NCBI GenBank assembly: GCA_009787675.1
Contig: WQSU01000001.1
Coordinates: forward strand, 1-33,022
From: Lentimicrobiaceae bacterium
GTDB taxonomy: Bacteria; Bacteroidota; Bacteroidia; Bacteroidales; WCHB1-69
DNA length: 33,022 nucleotides
Direction of reading: 5' to 3'
Below the pieces are notes generated by a model. It had not been told where the DNA came from and did no database searches. It saw only the letters and a list, made by a program, of their open reading frames with translations. This document shows, one piece after another, positions 7,024-16,136 of the stretch. Position 1 is the stretch's first letter; each line of letters opens with the position of its first letter. Both the position numbers and the translations under genes were made by a program.

Positions 7024-8835
7024 GGTGTTTTGAATTCGCATTTCGCAAAGATTGCAATCAAATTCCAAACGTAGTTTTTCATTGCGATAGATTAAAAAAA
7101 GCGGTTCTTTTACATCACTGCGACCACAAAGTCCAAGGGAGAATTTCAAACAATGTTTCGTAAACATCAATGGCACATTGGTAATCTTTTCTTTTTCAAA
7201 GGATGCCGCAATTTCATTAACACCATGCTGCGTGTAAAAATCTTTAGCTTTTTCATTATGCACATTACCCAAATAGGTAAGCTCGCGAGTAGGGTAGGGG
7301 TGCGTGGTTGGTTCTATTTTTTTTCGCAGGAAAACATAATTATCCGCTCTTTTTGCAGATAATGCTTCCACGATTTTTCTACGCCAATCGGAAAGTAATG
7401 AGTTGGGAATGAAGAAGCAAGCATCTCCCCAGAGCAAACGGAACGAACGCTTATGGAAATCTGTATTACCCAATTTTGAAAGTTGATTTTTGATGTTTTC
7501 TGCTGCTTTTTCTGCATCTTGCGCCTCTTCTTTTTTTGTTTCGAAAGAAAGCGAAATAGTGTTATTGTCTTCATCACAGGCATTCAGCATAAAACCGTTG
7601 GGCAGTTCGGAAAGCGATAAATCAACTGCAATTTTCCGTTTTGCCGTTTCTTTTTCTAAGGTTTTAATAAAATCAAAATCTAAATTTCGGAACATTTCCG
7701 TACCTGTTTCAAGACCTTCTATTTCGTGGAGCGCCGTCGGAAACAGCCGCTCGCCTTCCACTTTGTTGATGCGGAAGCCGTTAAAATTGCCTTTTGTATC
7801 CAAAAAACAAACACCATCACCGTTATGAAACATTGTATTGCCCTCGATAACAATGTAATTGTTCCCAATTTTGCTTACTTTTCCGGCAAATTCGCCTTTC
7901 GATTTTGCGGTGTCAAAAGAGGTAATGTCGATATTTCGTCCGTGCAAGAAATAATCGGTTGAGCCGCGATGAAAGGTTTTTTGCAGGTTAGGCTGAAAGG
8001 AATAGAAAACAGTTCCCGATGAAGATTTTTGGTATTTATTCGATTTTTCAAATATATCGTCTAATTTTTTGCGGTAAAATGCCGTAACATTTTTCACATA
8101 AGCCGCATCTTTCAATCTTCCTTCAATTTTGAATGAAGAAACGCCTGCATGTAATAATTCTTCCAAATAATCCGACAAATTCAAGTCTTTGAGCGAGAGT
8201 AGATATTGGTTTTTTGCAAGTGTATTTCCTTCAACATCAACCAAATCGTATGGCAATCGGCAACATTGTGCACATTCGCCGCGGTTAGCACTGCGCCCGC
8301 CGAACGCCTCGCTCATATAGCACTGCCCGCTGTAGCACACACACAAAGCGCCGTGCACAAACACTTCCAATGGCGTGTTCACCTGCGATGCGATTTGTTT
8401 TATGGCATTCACACTCAATTCTCGCGCCAAAACAATTTGTGAAAAGCCTGCTTTTTCGAGAAATAGCACTTTTTCCAAACTCCTATTGTCAGTTTGCGTG
8501 CTGGCGTGCAGCGCAATCGGCGGCAAATCAAGTTGAAGAATGCCCATATCTTGCACAATAATGGCATCGGCACCTGCGTGATACAAATCCCAAATAAGCC
8601 GTTGCGCTTCGCCTAACTCTTTGTCTGTTAATATGGTATTTAGCGTAATATATACGCGAGCATTAAAGCGATGCGTGTATGATGCAAGCAGTTCAATATC
8701 TTGCAATGAATTGCCTGCTGCTGCCCGCGCCCCAAACTTCGGAGCACCGATATAGACCGCATCAGCACCGTGTTTCACGGCTTCAATACCGCATTCCAAG
8801 TTTTTTGCCGGTGCAAGGAGTTCGATTTTTTTCAT
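7003..8835 (-). CDS. U32 peptidase-like RNA-modification protein (RlhA/TrhP family, DUF3656 C-terminus)
   Basis: The 610-residue protein starts with the U32 barrel (LLAPAKNLECGIEAVKHGADAVYIG). It carries the family signature EVFVHGALCVCYSGQCYMS with Cys165 and Cys172, followed by RGECAQCCRLPY with Cys188 and Cys191/192, the likely iron-sulfur ligands. The region from about 300 on matches the layout of the DUF3656 extension found in E. coli RlhA (YdcP). RlhA hydroxylates C2501 of 23S rRNA and the sister TrhP acts on tRNA uridine 34; the old collagenase label is probably misleading. A role in prephenate-dependent RNA hydroxylation is inferred from family. It sits 31 bases after mnmD, so it is likely the third gene of the clpB transcript. 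Its 3' end overlaps ispG by 21 bases. Confidence 0.88.
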   Translation of the reverse strand: MKKIELLAPAKNLECGIEAVKHGADAVYIGAPKFGARAAAGNSLQDIELLASYTHRFNARVYITLNTILTDKELGEAQRLIWDLYHAGADAIIVQDMGILQLDLPPIALHASTQTDNRSLEKVLFLEKAGFSQIVLARELSVNAIKQIASQVNTPLEVFVHGALCVCYSGQCYMSEAFGGRSANRGECAQCCRLPYDLVDVEGNTLAKNQYLLSLKDLNLSDYLEELLHAGVSSFKIEGRLKDAAYVKNVTAFYRKKLDDIFEKSNKYQKSSSGTVFYSFQPNLQKTFHRGSTDYFLHGRNIDITSFDTAKSKGEFAGKVSKIGNNYIVIEGNTMFHNGDGVCFLDTKGNFNGFRINKVEGERLFPTALHEIEGLETGTEMFRNLDFDFIKTLEKETAKRKIAVDLSLSELPNGFMLNACDEDNNTISLSFETKKEEAQDAEKAAENIKNQLSKLGNTDFHKRSFRLLWGDACFFIPNSLLSDWRRKIVEALSAKRADNYVFLRKKIEPTTHPYPTRELTYLGNVHNEKAKDFYTQHGVNEIAASFEKEKITNVPLMFTKHCLKFSLGLCGRSDVKEPLFLIYRNEKLRLEFDCNLCEMRIQNTSSNILL

Positions 8836-8866
8836 TTGATATCTGAATTTTATTGTAATGAAGAGA

Positions 8867-9586
8867 TTAACATTTTCTCCCCCTCAATATTTCTCGCTTA
8901 CCGGCAGGACCAGGAAGTTTTTCTATTAGAAATCCTATTTCTTTCAAGGTTTTCTTAACGCTTCCTTTAGTGCAATAAGTCAATAAGATAGACTCTTCTT
9001 TCATGCTTTTGTAAATGGATTCAAACAGTTCTTTTCCCCATAATTCGGGTTGCACTTCAGGGGAAAAGGCATCGAAATAGATCAAATCGAAATTTTTAGA
9101 TGGATAGTCGGCATTGAGGGCAGAAGTATGTCGTTTATGCAAAGAAAAATTTTCAGTAATCATCTGTTTTTCATCCCATTTGCAGTTGTGTAAAGTTGTA
9201 AATATTTCTTTTGCATTAGAGTAAGGTAGGAGAGAAGGATAGTTTAGTTGCTCTATTTCTTGTGATGTGAGCGGGTATAGTTCAACCGTTTCGTATTTAA
9301 TTTTTTTGTGTAACTCAGTTGCTTTGAAGTAAGTTAATAGTGCATTCAGTCCTGTTCCGAATCCGACTTCCAAAATAGAAATCTCTTCCAAACAGGAAAG
9401 CAGATTTGAACACAAACCTGCTTCTATAAAAATATGTAGGGATTCTTGCAATGCCCCAAAATAAGAGTGGTAGTGTTCATTGATCTCCTCTAAGAAGATG
9501 CTGCTGGAGCCGTCTTTCGTAAGTATAATTTTGCGATTCACGATTTCGTAATAAGTATTTTTTTGATTAATATTGGTAAAGTACAA
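8867..9586 (-). CDS. mnmD: tRNA 5-aminomethyl-2-thiouridine methyltransferase, stand-alone MnmD
   Basis: This 239-residue Rossmann-fold methyltransferase matches the stand-alone MnmD family (DUF752), equal to the N-terminal half of E. coli MnmC. It transfers a methyl group from S-adenosylmethionine to the side chain of the wobble uridine in tRNA. Visible motifs are EVGFGTGLNALL (residues 73-84, SAM binding), YFDAFSPEVQPELW (170-183, the DAFSP catalytic motif), TYCTKGSVKK (203-212) and GPAGKRE (226-232) near the C-terminus. There is no FAD-dependent MnmC2 domain, as usual for this phylum. It starts 5 bases after the clpB stop codon and precedes the U32 gene, another RNA-modification candidate. 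Confidence 0.9.
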   Translation of the reverse strand: MYFTNINQKNTYYEIVNRKIILTKDGSSSIFLEEINEHYHSYFGALQESLHIFIEAGLCSNLLSCLEEISILEVGFGTGLNALLTYFKATELHKKIKYETVELYPLTSQEIEQLNYPSLLPYSNAKEIFTTLHNCKWDEKQMITENFSLHKRHTSALNADYPSKNFDLIYFDAFSPEVQPELWGKELFESIYKSMKEESILLTYCTKGSVKKTLKEIGFLIEKLPGPAGKREILRGRKC

Positions 9587-9591
9587 TTTTA

Positions 9592-12186
9592 TTAATTAAA
9601 AAACGCAAATTTCCCCTCCTCAAACGAATCTACCTTAATGGGCAGGTCTTTGTTTAGCGAACCAGATAATAGTATTTTCGACAACTCATTCAGTATTTTC
9701 TTTTGAATAACACGTTGCAGCGGACGAGCGCCGTACACTGGGTCGTAGCCCATTTCGGCTAACAAATCCAAGGCATACTTGGTAAATTCCACGTGTACCC
9801 CCTGTTCCCCTATCAGGCGATTCAAATCGTTGATTTGCAATTTTATTATCTCTTTTATTTCGCGTTTGGAAAGTGGCTGGAACATCACAATTTCATCAAT
9901 ACGGTTGAGAAATTCGGGGCGCAGTGATTTTTTCAACATGTCGGTAACCTCGTTTTTGGTGCGTTCAAACACTTCTTCATCCGTGTATTTGCCTTTGTCG
10001 GCATAGTTATCCTGAATAATGTGCGATCCGATGTTGGAGGTCATGATGATGATAGTGTTTTTGAAATCAGCCACCCGCCCTTTGTTGTCGGTAAGCCTGC
10101 CGTCGTCGAGCACTTGCAGCAGGATGTTCAAAATGTCGGGATGCGCTTTTTCAATTTCGTCAAACAGTATTACGGAGTATTGTTTGCGGCGCACTTTTTC
10201 GGTGAGTTGCCCGCCTTCGTCGTAGCCCACATAACCTGGAGGCGAACCTATCAGTCTTGAAACGGAGTGTGCCTCCTGAAATTCGCTCATATCGAAGCGA
10301 ATCATCGCATCTTCGGTGTTGAACAGATACTCGGCTAACGTTTTGGCTAACTCAGTTTTGCCAACGCCCGTTGTTCCCAAAAAGATAAATGAACCGATGG
10401 GGCGCTTGCTACTTTGCAAGCCGGCGCGGCTTCTACGAATAGCATCTGCAATGGCGGTAATCGCCTCGTCTTGCCCTACTACGCGTTTGTGCAGTTCCTC
10501 CTCCAGGTGGAGCAGTTTTATCTTTTCACTTTGCATCATTTTGGTTAATGGGATGCCTGTCCAGCGGGCAACCACTTCGGCAATGTCGTCGGCGCCCACC
10601 TCCTCGTCAATCATGGCGCCGTCGGCTTGCAGTTCGTTCAGTTCCTGCTGCAACTTTTCAATCTGCCCTTCGGCTTCCTTAATGATGCCGTAGCGCAGTT
10701 CCGCCACCCGACCGAAATTCCCTTGTCGCTCCTGTTCAGCAGCCTCCAATTTAAACTGCTCAATATCTGCCTTTTTCTTTTGAATATTTTCTGCCACCTC
10801 TTTTTCCGCATGCCATTTGGCATATAGTGCATTGCGTTCTTCCTGTAGCTCGGAAATAGTTTTACTCAACTGCTCTAACTTGTCGGGCGTATTTTCGTTT
10901 TTAATAGCCTCACGTTCTATCTCCAACTGTCGAATTTTTCTATCCAATTCATCCAATTCTTCCGGCATAGAGTTGATTTCCAACTTCAATTTTGAAGCCG
11001 CTTCATCAATCAAGTCAATCGCCTTATCGGGCAATTGACGGTCGGTGATATATCTTGACGACAGTTCCACTGCCGCCATAATCGCCTCATCCAGAATGCG
11101 CACCTGATGATGAGTTTCGTAACGTTCTTTCAAACCGCGCAGAATGGAAATAGTGGAATATTTATCAGGTTCTTCAATTTTTACGGGTTGGAATCTGCGT
11201 TCTAATGCTTTGTCTTTTTCAAAATATTTCTGATATTCGTTAAGCGTTGTGGCGCCTATTGAGCGGAGTTCGCCGCGTGCAAGGGCTGGTTTCAGGATGT
11301 TTGCGGCATCCATGGCGCCCTCGCCTGTAGCGCCCGCGCCCACCAGCGTATGGATCTCATCAATAAAGAGAATAATCTCCCCATTCGATTCAATTACCTC
11401 TTTAATCACATTTTTCAAACGCTCTTCAAATTCGCCTTTATACTTTGCACCGGCAATGAGTGCGCCCATATCCAGAGAAAATAACTTTTTGGTTTTCAGG
11501 TTTTCAGGAATGTCGCCGCTCACCAAACGGTGTGCCAAGCCCTCTGCAATGGCGGTCTTACCTACGCCTGCTTCACCGATCAAAATCGGATTATTTTTGG
11601 TTCTGCGCGACAGGATTTGCAATACGCGGCGAATCTCTTCATCGCGCCCAATCACGGGGTCAAGTTTGCCTTTACGGGCAGCATCATTTAGATTTACAGC
11701 ATATTTGTTTAGAGAATTATAGGATTCTTCGCTGCTGTCGTCGTTCACTTTGCTGCCTTTGCGCAAATCGGTAATGGCTGTTTTAATCCCTTTCTCGCTG
11801 ATGCCGGCATCTTTTAAAATCTTGGCGGCGTCATCATTTGCCAGATAGATGCCGTAGAGCAGGTGTTCCAGCGACACAAAGTCATCGCCCAACTCGTTGC
11901 TGAACAGAATAGCTTTTTGTATTGCTGTGTTTGACGCAGGTGAAATATAGATGTCGCTTCCATTACCTTTTGCCAGCGATTGTATCTGTTTTTCAACAAT
12001 TTGCAAAATCATTTTAGGATTTGCATCCAATTTTTTAAGCAGATAAGGAACCACATTGGCATCCACTTCTATTAATGCTTTTAAAATATGAAGCGTTTCC
12101 AAACGCGCCTGTTTTTGACTGTGCGCCACCAACTGCGCCTGCGCAATGGCTTCTTGCGATTTGAGAGTCAGATTGTTGAGATTCAT
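9592..12186 (-). CDS. clpB: ATP-dependent disaggregase ClpB
   Basis: ClpB is a hexameric Hsp100 chaperone that works with DnaK to pull polypeptides out of aggregates in the cytoplasm. The 864 residues match the family. In order: the N-terminal Clp repeat domain (1-145), first AAA+ module with Walker A GEAGVGKT (204-211) and Walker B ILFIDE (272-277), the long coiled-coil middle domain (about 400-530) that separates ClpB from ClpA and ClpC, and the second AAA+ module with Walker A GTTGVGKT (604-611) and SPPGYVGYDEGG pore region. No ClpP-binding tripeptide loop was noticed. It leads a likely clpB-mnmD-U32 transcript, and its promoter region carries a palindrome that may be a heat-shock operator. 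Confidence 0.97.
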   Translation of the reverse strand: MNLNNLTLKSQEAIAQAQLVAHSQKQARLETLHILKALIEVDANVVPYLLKKLDANPKMILQIVEKQIQSLAKGNGSDIYISPASNTAIQKAILFSNELGDDFVSLEHLLYGIYLANDDAAKILKDAGISEKGIKTAITDLRKGSKVNDDSSEESYNSLNKYAVNLNDAARKGKLDPVIGRDEEIRRVLQILSRRTKNNPILIGEAGVGKTAIAEGLAHRLVSGDIPENLKTKKLFSLDMGALIAGAKYKGEFEERLKNVIKEVIESNGEIILFIDEIHTLVGAGATGEGAMDAANILKPALARGELRSIGATTLNEYQKYFEKDKALERRFQPVKIEEPDKYSTISILRGLKERYETHHQVRILDEAIMAAVELSSRYITDRQLPDKAIDLIDEAASKLKLEINSMPEELDELDRKIRQLEIEREAIKNENTPDKLEQLSKTISELQEERNALYAKWHAEKEVAENIQKKKADIEQFKLEAAEQERQGNFGRVAELRYGIIKEAEGQIEKLQQELNELQADGAMIDEEVGADDIAEVVARWTGIPLTKMMQSEKIKLLHLEEELHKRVVGQDEAITAIADAIRRSRAGLQSSKRPIGSFIFLGTTGVGKTELAKTLAEYLFNTEDAMIRFDMSEFQEAHSVSRLIGSPPGYVGYDEGGQLTEKVRRKQYSVILFDEIEKAHPDILNILLQVLDDGRLTDNKGRVADFKNTIIIMTSNIGSHIIQDNYADKGKYTDEEVFERTKNEVTDMLKKSLRPEFLNRIDEIVMFQPLSKREIKEIIKLQINDLNRLIGEQGVHVEFTKYALDLLAEMGYDPVYGARPLQRVIQKKILNELSKILLSGSLNKDLPIKVDSFEEGKFAFFN

Positions 12187-12207
12187 ATATGTAATGTTAT
12201 ATTAATT

Positions 12208-12229
12208 GCCGTTGGCTTCAGCCAACGGC
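12208..12229 (-). repeat. REP-like hairpin in the predicted clpB 5' leader
   Basis: GCCGTTGGC (12208-12216) and GCCAACGGC (12221-12229) form a perfect 9-bp stem with a 4-base loop. In RNA read from the minus strand it would end 21 bases before the clpB start codon. It has no T run, so it is unlikely to terminate transcription. Very similar hairpins are, from memory, dispersed in Bacteroidetes genomes; it may shield or stabilise the message (inference). Confidence 0.65.
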
Positions 12230-12240
12230 TCAAGGTTCTG

Positions 12241-12280
12241 CAAATAGAGTGCCAAAAAAGCTATGCTGCCAAAATGGCAG
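12241..12280 (-). promoter_or_regulatory. clpB: Putative clpB promoter with palindromic operator
   Basis: On the minus strand TCTATTTG (12248 to 12241) is one base off TAnnTTTG. A TTG at 12272-12270 lies 21 bases upstream, the known Bacteroidetes spacing of 19-21. That TTG is inside a palindrome with arms CTGCC (12266-12270) and GGCAG (12276-12280) around five A/T bases. An operator covering the -33 box would allow repression or heat-shock control; that part is inference. Confidence 0.5.
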
Positions 12281-12293
12281 AATGATACCCAAA

Positions 12294-14315
12294 TCATTTC
12301 AACCATCTGTCTAACCAGCCCATAAATTCTCTCTGCCACAAAATAGCGTTTTGCGGTTTGAGAACAAAATGGGTTTCTTCGGGGAAAAAAAGAAATTTGC
12401 TGGGTATGCCTTGTAGTTGAGCTGCATTGAAGGCTTGCATCCCTTCTGCGTAAGGAATGCGAAAGTCTTTGCCGCCATGAATCACCAACATTGGGGTATC
12501 CCAATTGCCTACAAAACGGTGTGGTGAAAAAGAGTAGCTATGGGGCGCAGGTTTGTTCCAATAGGCGCCGCCAAAATCGTGGTTCACGAAAAACACCTCT
12601 TCGGTTGTGCCATAGAAACTTTCCAAATTAAACATGCCACAATGGGCTATGAACGCTTTGAAGCGTTTGTTGTGGTTGCCCGCCAGCCAATATACGGAAA
12701 AGCCTCCGTAACTTGCTCCTACACAGCCCAATTTGGTTTCATCTATATATTGTTCTTTTGACACATTATCAATGGCAGAGAGGTAATCTTTCATGTTTTG
12801 ACCGCCGTAATCCAAACTGATTTGGTCGTTCCATTCTTGTCCAAAAGTGGGCAAGCCTCTGCGGTTGGGCGCCACAACGACATATCCCCGTGAAGCCATC
12901 ATTTGAAAATTCCAACGGTAAGAGAAAAATTGACTTACGGCAGACTGAGGTCCCCCTTGACAAAACAGCACAGCAGGATATTTCATATTCGGGTTGAAGT
13001 TGGGCGGGAGAATCACCCATACCAGCATCTGTTTGCCATCGGTAGTAGTAATCCAGCGTTCCTCCACCGTGATAGAGGCCACTTCTTTCAGTTTTTCATC
13101 ATTCACAAAAGTAAGCTGGGTCTCTTTGCCTGTACTCAAATTGATATTGAAAATATCTGCCGGTCTTTCCATAGATTCTCTGATACCGATTAAGATATTG
13201 TTTTGTAGAGAAATAGACCTGTAATCATGCCTGCCTTGAGTAATTTGTTTGAACTGCTTCGTTGCCAAGTTCAATTCAAAGATTTGAAACGTTGCTTTAA
13301 TTCCGCTTATAAAATAGAGTTTTTTTCCATCTTTACTAAAAATGAAATCGGAAGCGCTTTCTCCAAAATTTGCTGAGTAATTGGTAGTTACTCCTGTTTT
13401 TAAATCATAACCAAAAATGCGTTTCAAATCAGATTCAAAGCCGTCGGTAACCATACTTGCCCAAATCAAACTATTTCCGTCGGGAGAAAAAATGGGATCA
13501 ACATCATATCCTGCGTTGGTAGCGGAGATATTTTTGGTGGTTTTATGCACCACATCATAAAGATAAATATCTGAATTTGTGCTTACTGCAAAATCTTTCC
13601 CTGTTTTTTTCTTTGAAGTATAGGCAATAAAATTTCCATCGGGAGAGAAGCAGATTTGCTCCAAACCGCCATTGTTAGGAATGGGACTTGCGGCGCGTTC
13701 ATCTTTCATAATATCAATAACATTCGCCATGCTTGGATAATCGGCAATAAAAATATGCGAATAGGAATAATCTGTCCAATCGTTCCAGTGACGATACATC
13801 AAATCGTCGAAAACCATGGCATTTGCCTTTGGCAAATCGGGATGTAAATCGTGTGCATTCTTATCCATTTTCACCGATTGGGTAAACAAAATGCGATTCC
13901 CTGTTGGGGCATACAAAAAACTTTCCACGCCTCCGGCTATTTGTGAGACAGGCTTTGAATCAGCGCCGTCTGGGTTCATTTCCCAAATTTGCATTTCGTC
14001 ATTTACCGGAGCCAGATAACCTATCTTTTTGCCGTCGGGACGCCATATTGCGTTTTGTTCGCTAATTTCGGTAGTCGTTAATTGTTTGTAAATTCCTCCT
14101 GTAGAGGGCATCACAAACAGTTCTCTATTGCCTTTGTTTTGCGCAATGTCGTAATGGGTGATTCCGAATAAAATTTGCGCTCCATCTGGCGAGAGTACCG
14201 CCTCGCTTACTCTGTCCAATTGCCAAAGCAACTCAGGAGTATAGATCTGTTTTTGTGCTATTGTACTCATAATTAGAGTAATTGTTACAAGGGTTAAAAA
14301 AAGTTTTAATTTCAT
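12294..14315 (-). CDS. Secreted S9-family serine peptidase (prolyl oligopeptidase-like)
   Basis: This 673-residue protein joins an N-terminal β-propeller with an α/β-hydrolase domain, the S9 layout. A signal peptide is visible (residues 1-20, ending STIAQ), so it should act in the periplasm. WD40-like/TolB-like propeller blades show as repeated SPDG motifs at about 42, 224 and 277, with related RPDG and SKDG elsewhere. The catalytic triad is Ser535 in GASYGGFS, Asp617 in HGGKDFRIP and His649 in PEETHF. Sequence features fit the S9C group (acylaminoacyl peptidase or DPP5-type), which releases dipeptides or acylated residues; P. gingivalis DPP5 is a known relative. It stands alone: 107 bases to clpB and 120 to the cysteine synthase. 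Substrate preference cannot be read from sequence. Confidence 0.92.
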   Translation of the reverse strand: MKLKLFLTLVTITLIMSTIAQKQIYTPELLWQLDRVSEAVLSPDGAQILFGITHYDIAQNKGNRELFVMPSTGGIYKQLTTTEISEQNAIWRPDGKKIGYLAPVNDEMQIWEMNPDGADSKPVSQIAGGVESFLYAPTGNRILFTQSVKMDKNAHDLHPDLPKANAMVFDDLMYRHWNDWTDYSYSHIFIADYPSMANVIDIMKDERAASPIPNNGGLEQICFSPDGNFIAYTSKKKTGKDFAVSTNSDIYLYDVVHKTTKNISATNAGYDVDPIFSPDGNSLIWASMVTDGFESDLKRIFGYDLKTGVTTNYSANFGESASDFIFSKDGKKLYFISGIKATFQIFELNLATKQFKQITQGRHDYRSISLQNNILIGIRESMERPADIFNINLSTGKETQLTFVNDEKLKEVASITVEERWITTTDGKQMLVWVILPPNFNPNMKYPAVLFCQGGPQSAVSQFFSYRWNFQMMASRGYVVVAPNRRGLPTFGQEWNDQISLDYGGQNMKDYLSAIDNVSKEQYIDETKLGCVGASYGGFSVYWLAGNHNKRFKAFIAHCGMFNLESFYGTTEEVFFVNHDFGGAYWNKPAPHSYSFSPHRFVGNWDTPMLVIHGGKDFRIPYAEGMQAFNAAQLQGIPSKFLFFPEETHFVLKPQNAILWQREFMGWLDRWLK

Positions 14316-14377
14316 AAATTGATATTATTAAAGGGTACGAATATTTATGCCGCGAAGATATTTTTTTTGTGTCGTCG

Positions 14378-14385
14378 CAAAAGTA
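14378..14385 (-). promoter_or_regulatory. Putative -7 box of the S9 peptidase gene
   Basis: On the minus strand this reads TACTTTTG, an exact TAnnTTTG match, 62 bases before the start codon. No good -33 TTG was found at the right distance, so this is a tentative call. Confidence 0.45.
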
Positions 14386-14435
14386 AAGAAGTTATTATTT
14401 TACTTAGTCGTGAAAAATTTGATTTAGAGACATTC

Positions 14436-15425
14436 TTACATTACAAGCCCAAGCAATTCAATCTTTGGTGCTAAATAATCTCCCTTTACCGCTTCTTGGT
14501 TCATCAAATCGGTGCTCAAATATTTCTTGTTGCAGTCAGGAAAAACTGTAGCAATTATGCTGTCGAACCCATATTGTTGTTGCAGTTTGATGGCGCCGAG
14601 GAGGTTTGCACCGGAAGATATTCCCAAGCCGAGACCTAATGTTTGCGCCAGCTTCTGCGCCATAATAATTGCATCGCCGTCAGCAATTTGAATTACCTTA
14701 TCGGTTTTTTCGTAGCTCATAATATCTGGAATGAATTCGTCGGAAAGACCTTGAATCCTGTGGCATCCAACTTTGTAGCCGGTAGTTAATGTGGGGCTTT
14801 CTTGAGGCTCAAGGGGGTGGATTTTGATGTTGGGGTAGAACTCTCGCAACTTTTTTCCCACGCCAATAATGGTTCCGCCTGTCCCCACGCCGGCAATAAA
14901 GCCATCAATTTTAGAATGTTTTTCTTTTAGCTGTTGGTAGATTTCCTCTCCAGCTTTTTCATGTGCTTTTACATTTTCAATGTTAGCAAATTGTTTGGGA
15001 AGAAAAACGTTGGGGTTGATTTTCTCCATTTCTTCCGTCATGGCTATACTTCTTAAAAAGCCGCCCTCTTCTTTAGAAACGGTAAGGACATTAGCGCCGA
15101 AACTTTCAATAATTTTTTTTCGTTCCACACTTAACCAATTGGGCATGATGATTGTAACATTGCAGCCCAGGAGCTTTCCTATGGCTGCAAATGAGATGCC
15201 GGTGTTGCCGCTGGTAGCTTCTACAATAGAATCACCCTGTTTCAGTTTGTTTTCTTGAAATGCTTGCTTAAGAATCTGCAACACAATTCTATCCTTAATA
15301 CTTCCGGTGAAGTTGCGTTGTTCACATTTCGCGTAAATAAGACCTTCGTTGTTTTGCAGCCGGTATTTAATACCGATCATTGGGGTGTTTCCTATTAAGT
15401 TTTCTAATGTTTGAAAAAAGTACAT
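14436..15425 (-). CDS. cysK: Cysteine synthase (O-acetylserine sulfhydrylase family)
   Basis: This PLP enzyme makes cysteine from O-acetylserine and sulfide. The 329 residues begin with the family motif LIGNTPMIGI. The pyridoxal lysine is Lys44 in NFTGSIKDRI (most homologues have NPxGSxKDR), the substrate loop is EATSGNTGIS (69-78), and the phosphate loop is GVGTGGTIIGVG (179-190). The C-terminus has the usual VFPD and KYLSTDLM. CysK, CysM and some cystathionine β-synthase cores share these motifs, so the exact subtype is open. There is no CBS domain. It is divergent from the DUF4254 gene; the 112-base gap between them holds a 9-bp inverted repeat containing both predicted -7 boxes. Confidence 0.88.
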   Translation of the reverse strand: MYFFQTLENLIGNTPMIGIKYRLQNNEGLIYAKCEQRNFTGSIKDRIVLQILKQAFQENKLKQGDSIVEATSGNTGISFAAIGKLLGCNVTIIMPNWLSVERKKIIESFGANVLTVSKEEGGFLRSIAMTEEMEKINPNVFLPKQFANIENVKAHEKAGEEIYQQLKEKHSKIDGFIAGVGTGGTIIGVGKKLREFYPNIKIHPLEPQESPTLTTGYKVGCHRIQGLSDEFIPDIMSYEKTDKVIQIADGDAIIMAQKLAQTLGLGLGISSGANLLGAIKLQQQYGFDSIIATVFPDCNKKYLSTDLMNQEAVKGDYLAPKIELLGLVM

Positions 15426-15483
15426 AGTTATTTGTAAGATATATAGATAGATAGATGTTTATCATGGTTTTTTTAAAAATTGT

Positions 15484-15509
15484 GCGAAAATAGAAAAATG
15501 TATTTTCGC
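15484..15509. promoter_or_regulatory. Divergent promoter inverted repeat (cysK / DUF4254)
   Basis: GCGAAAATA (15484-15492) and TATTTTCGC (15501-15509) form a perfect 9-bp inverted repeat with an 8-base centre. Each arm read outward is TATTTTCG, one base from TAnnTTTG, so it may be two back-to-back -7 boxes, an operator, or both. The distances to the two start codons are 59 bases (cysK) and 28 bases (DUF4254). Confidence 0.5.
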
Positions 15510-15537
15510 CCACTCAAAAAAAAATAATCTTTTATTC

Positions 15538-16134
15538 ATGATTTCTAAAACTATCTCCATTTATAAACAAGCTATTGCGGATTATCATCAATATGATTGT
15601 GTAAATCAACAAATGCAAAACCCTTATTCTAAAGGTAGTTTGGAGGCTTTACTCTATCACAAGAATTGGATTGATACTGTGCAGTGGCACCTTGAAGATA
15701 TTATTCGCAATCCTAGCATTGATCCTGTTGAGGCTTTGGTAATTAAGCGAAGAATTGATGCTTCTAATCAGGAAAGAACCGATCTGGTGGAGTATTTAGA
15801 TTCTTATTTTTTAGATTTGTATAAAGATGTTGTTACAGAAGACAAAACGCCATTAAACACTGAAACTCCTGCTTGGGCGTTTGACCGCCTCTCCATTCTG
15901 CAACTCAAAATCTACCATATAGCACAGGAACTGTTGCGCTCGGAGGTTCATCGTACACATATTGAAAAATGTCAAGAAAAATTGGATATGCTTTTGCAAC
16001 AAGAAATTGACTTGACCACCGCCATTGAACAGTTATTAAACGACTTGGCTGCCGGCAGAAAAAAGATGAAATTGTATAAACAAATGAAAATGTACAATGA
16101 TCCAAGTTTGAACCCTGTGTTATACAAAGAATAG
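15538..16134 (+). CDS. DUF4254 family protein
   Basis: This 198-residue, all-helical protein matches the DUF4254 family of Bacteroidetes. Recognisable parts are NPYSKGSLEALLYHKNWID near residues 28-46, WHLEDIIRNPSIDP and IKRRIDASNQERTDLVEYLD. It is rich in charged residues with heptad-like leucines after residue 110, has no signal peptide and no membrane segment. Genes of this family commonly precede a glycosyltransferase family 9 gene, as here, where only 2 bases separate them. A supporting role in lipopolysaccharide core assembly is therefore a guess from context; no biochemical function is known to me. Confidence 0.88.
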   Translation: MISKTISIYKQAIADYHQYDCVNQQMQNPYSKGSLEALLYHKNWIDTVQWHLEDIIRNPSIDPVEALVIKRRIDASNQERTDLVEYLDSYFLDLYKDVVTEDKTPLNTETPAWAFDRLSILQLKIYHIAQELLRSEVHRTHIEKCQEKLDMLLQQEIDLTTAIEQLLNDLAAGRKKMKLYKQMKMYNDPSLNPVLYKE

Positions 16135-16136
16135 CT

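Noticed and set aside
11249..11722. Long frame antisense to clpB (157 codons)
   Set aside because: Shadow of the conserved AAA+ coding region; composition rich in Ser, Arg and Pro as usual for antisense frames; no family features.
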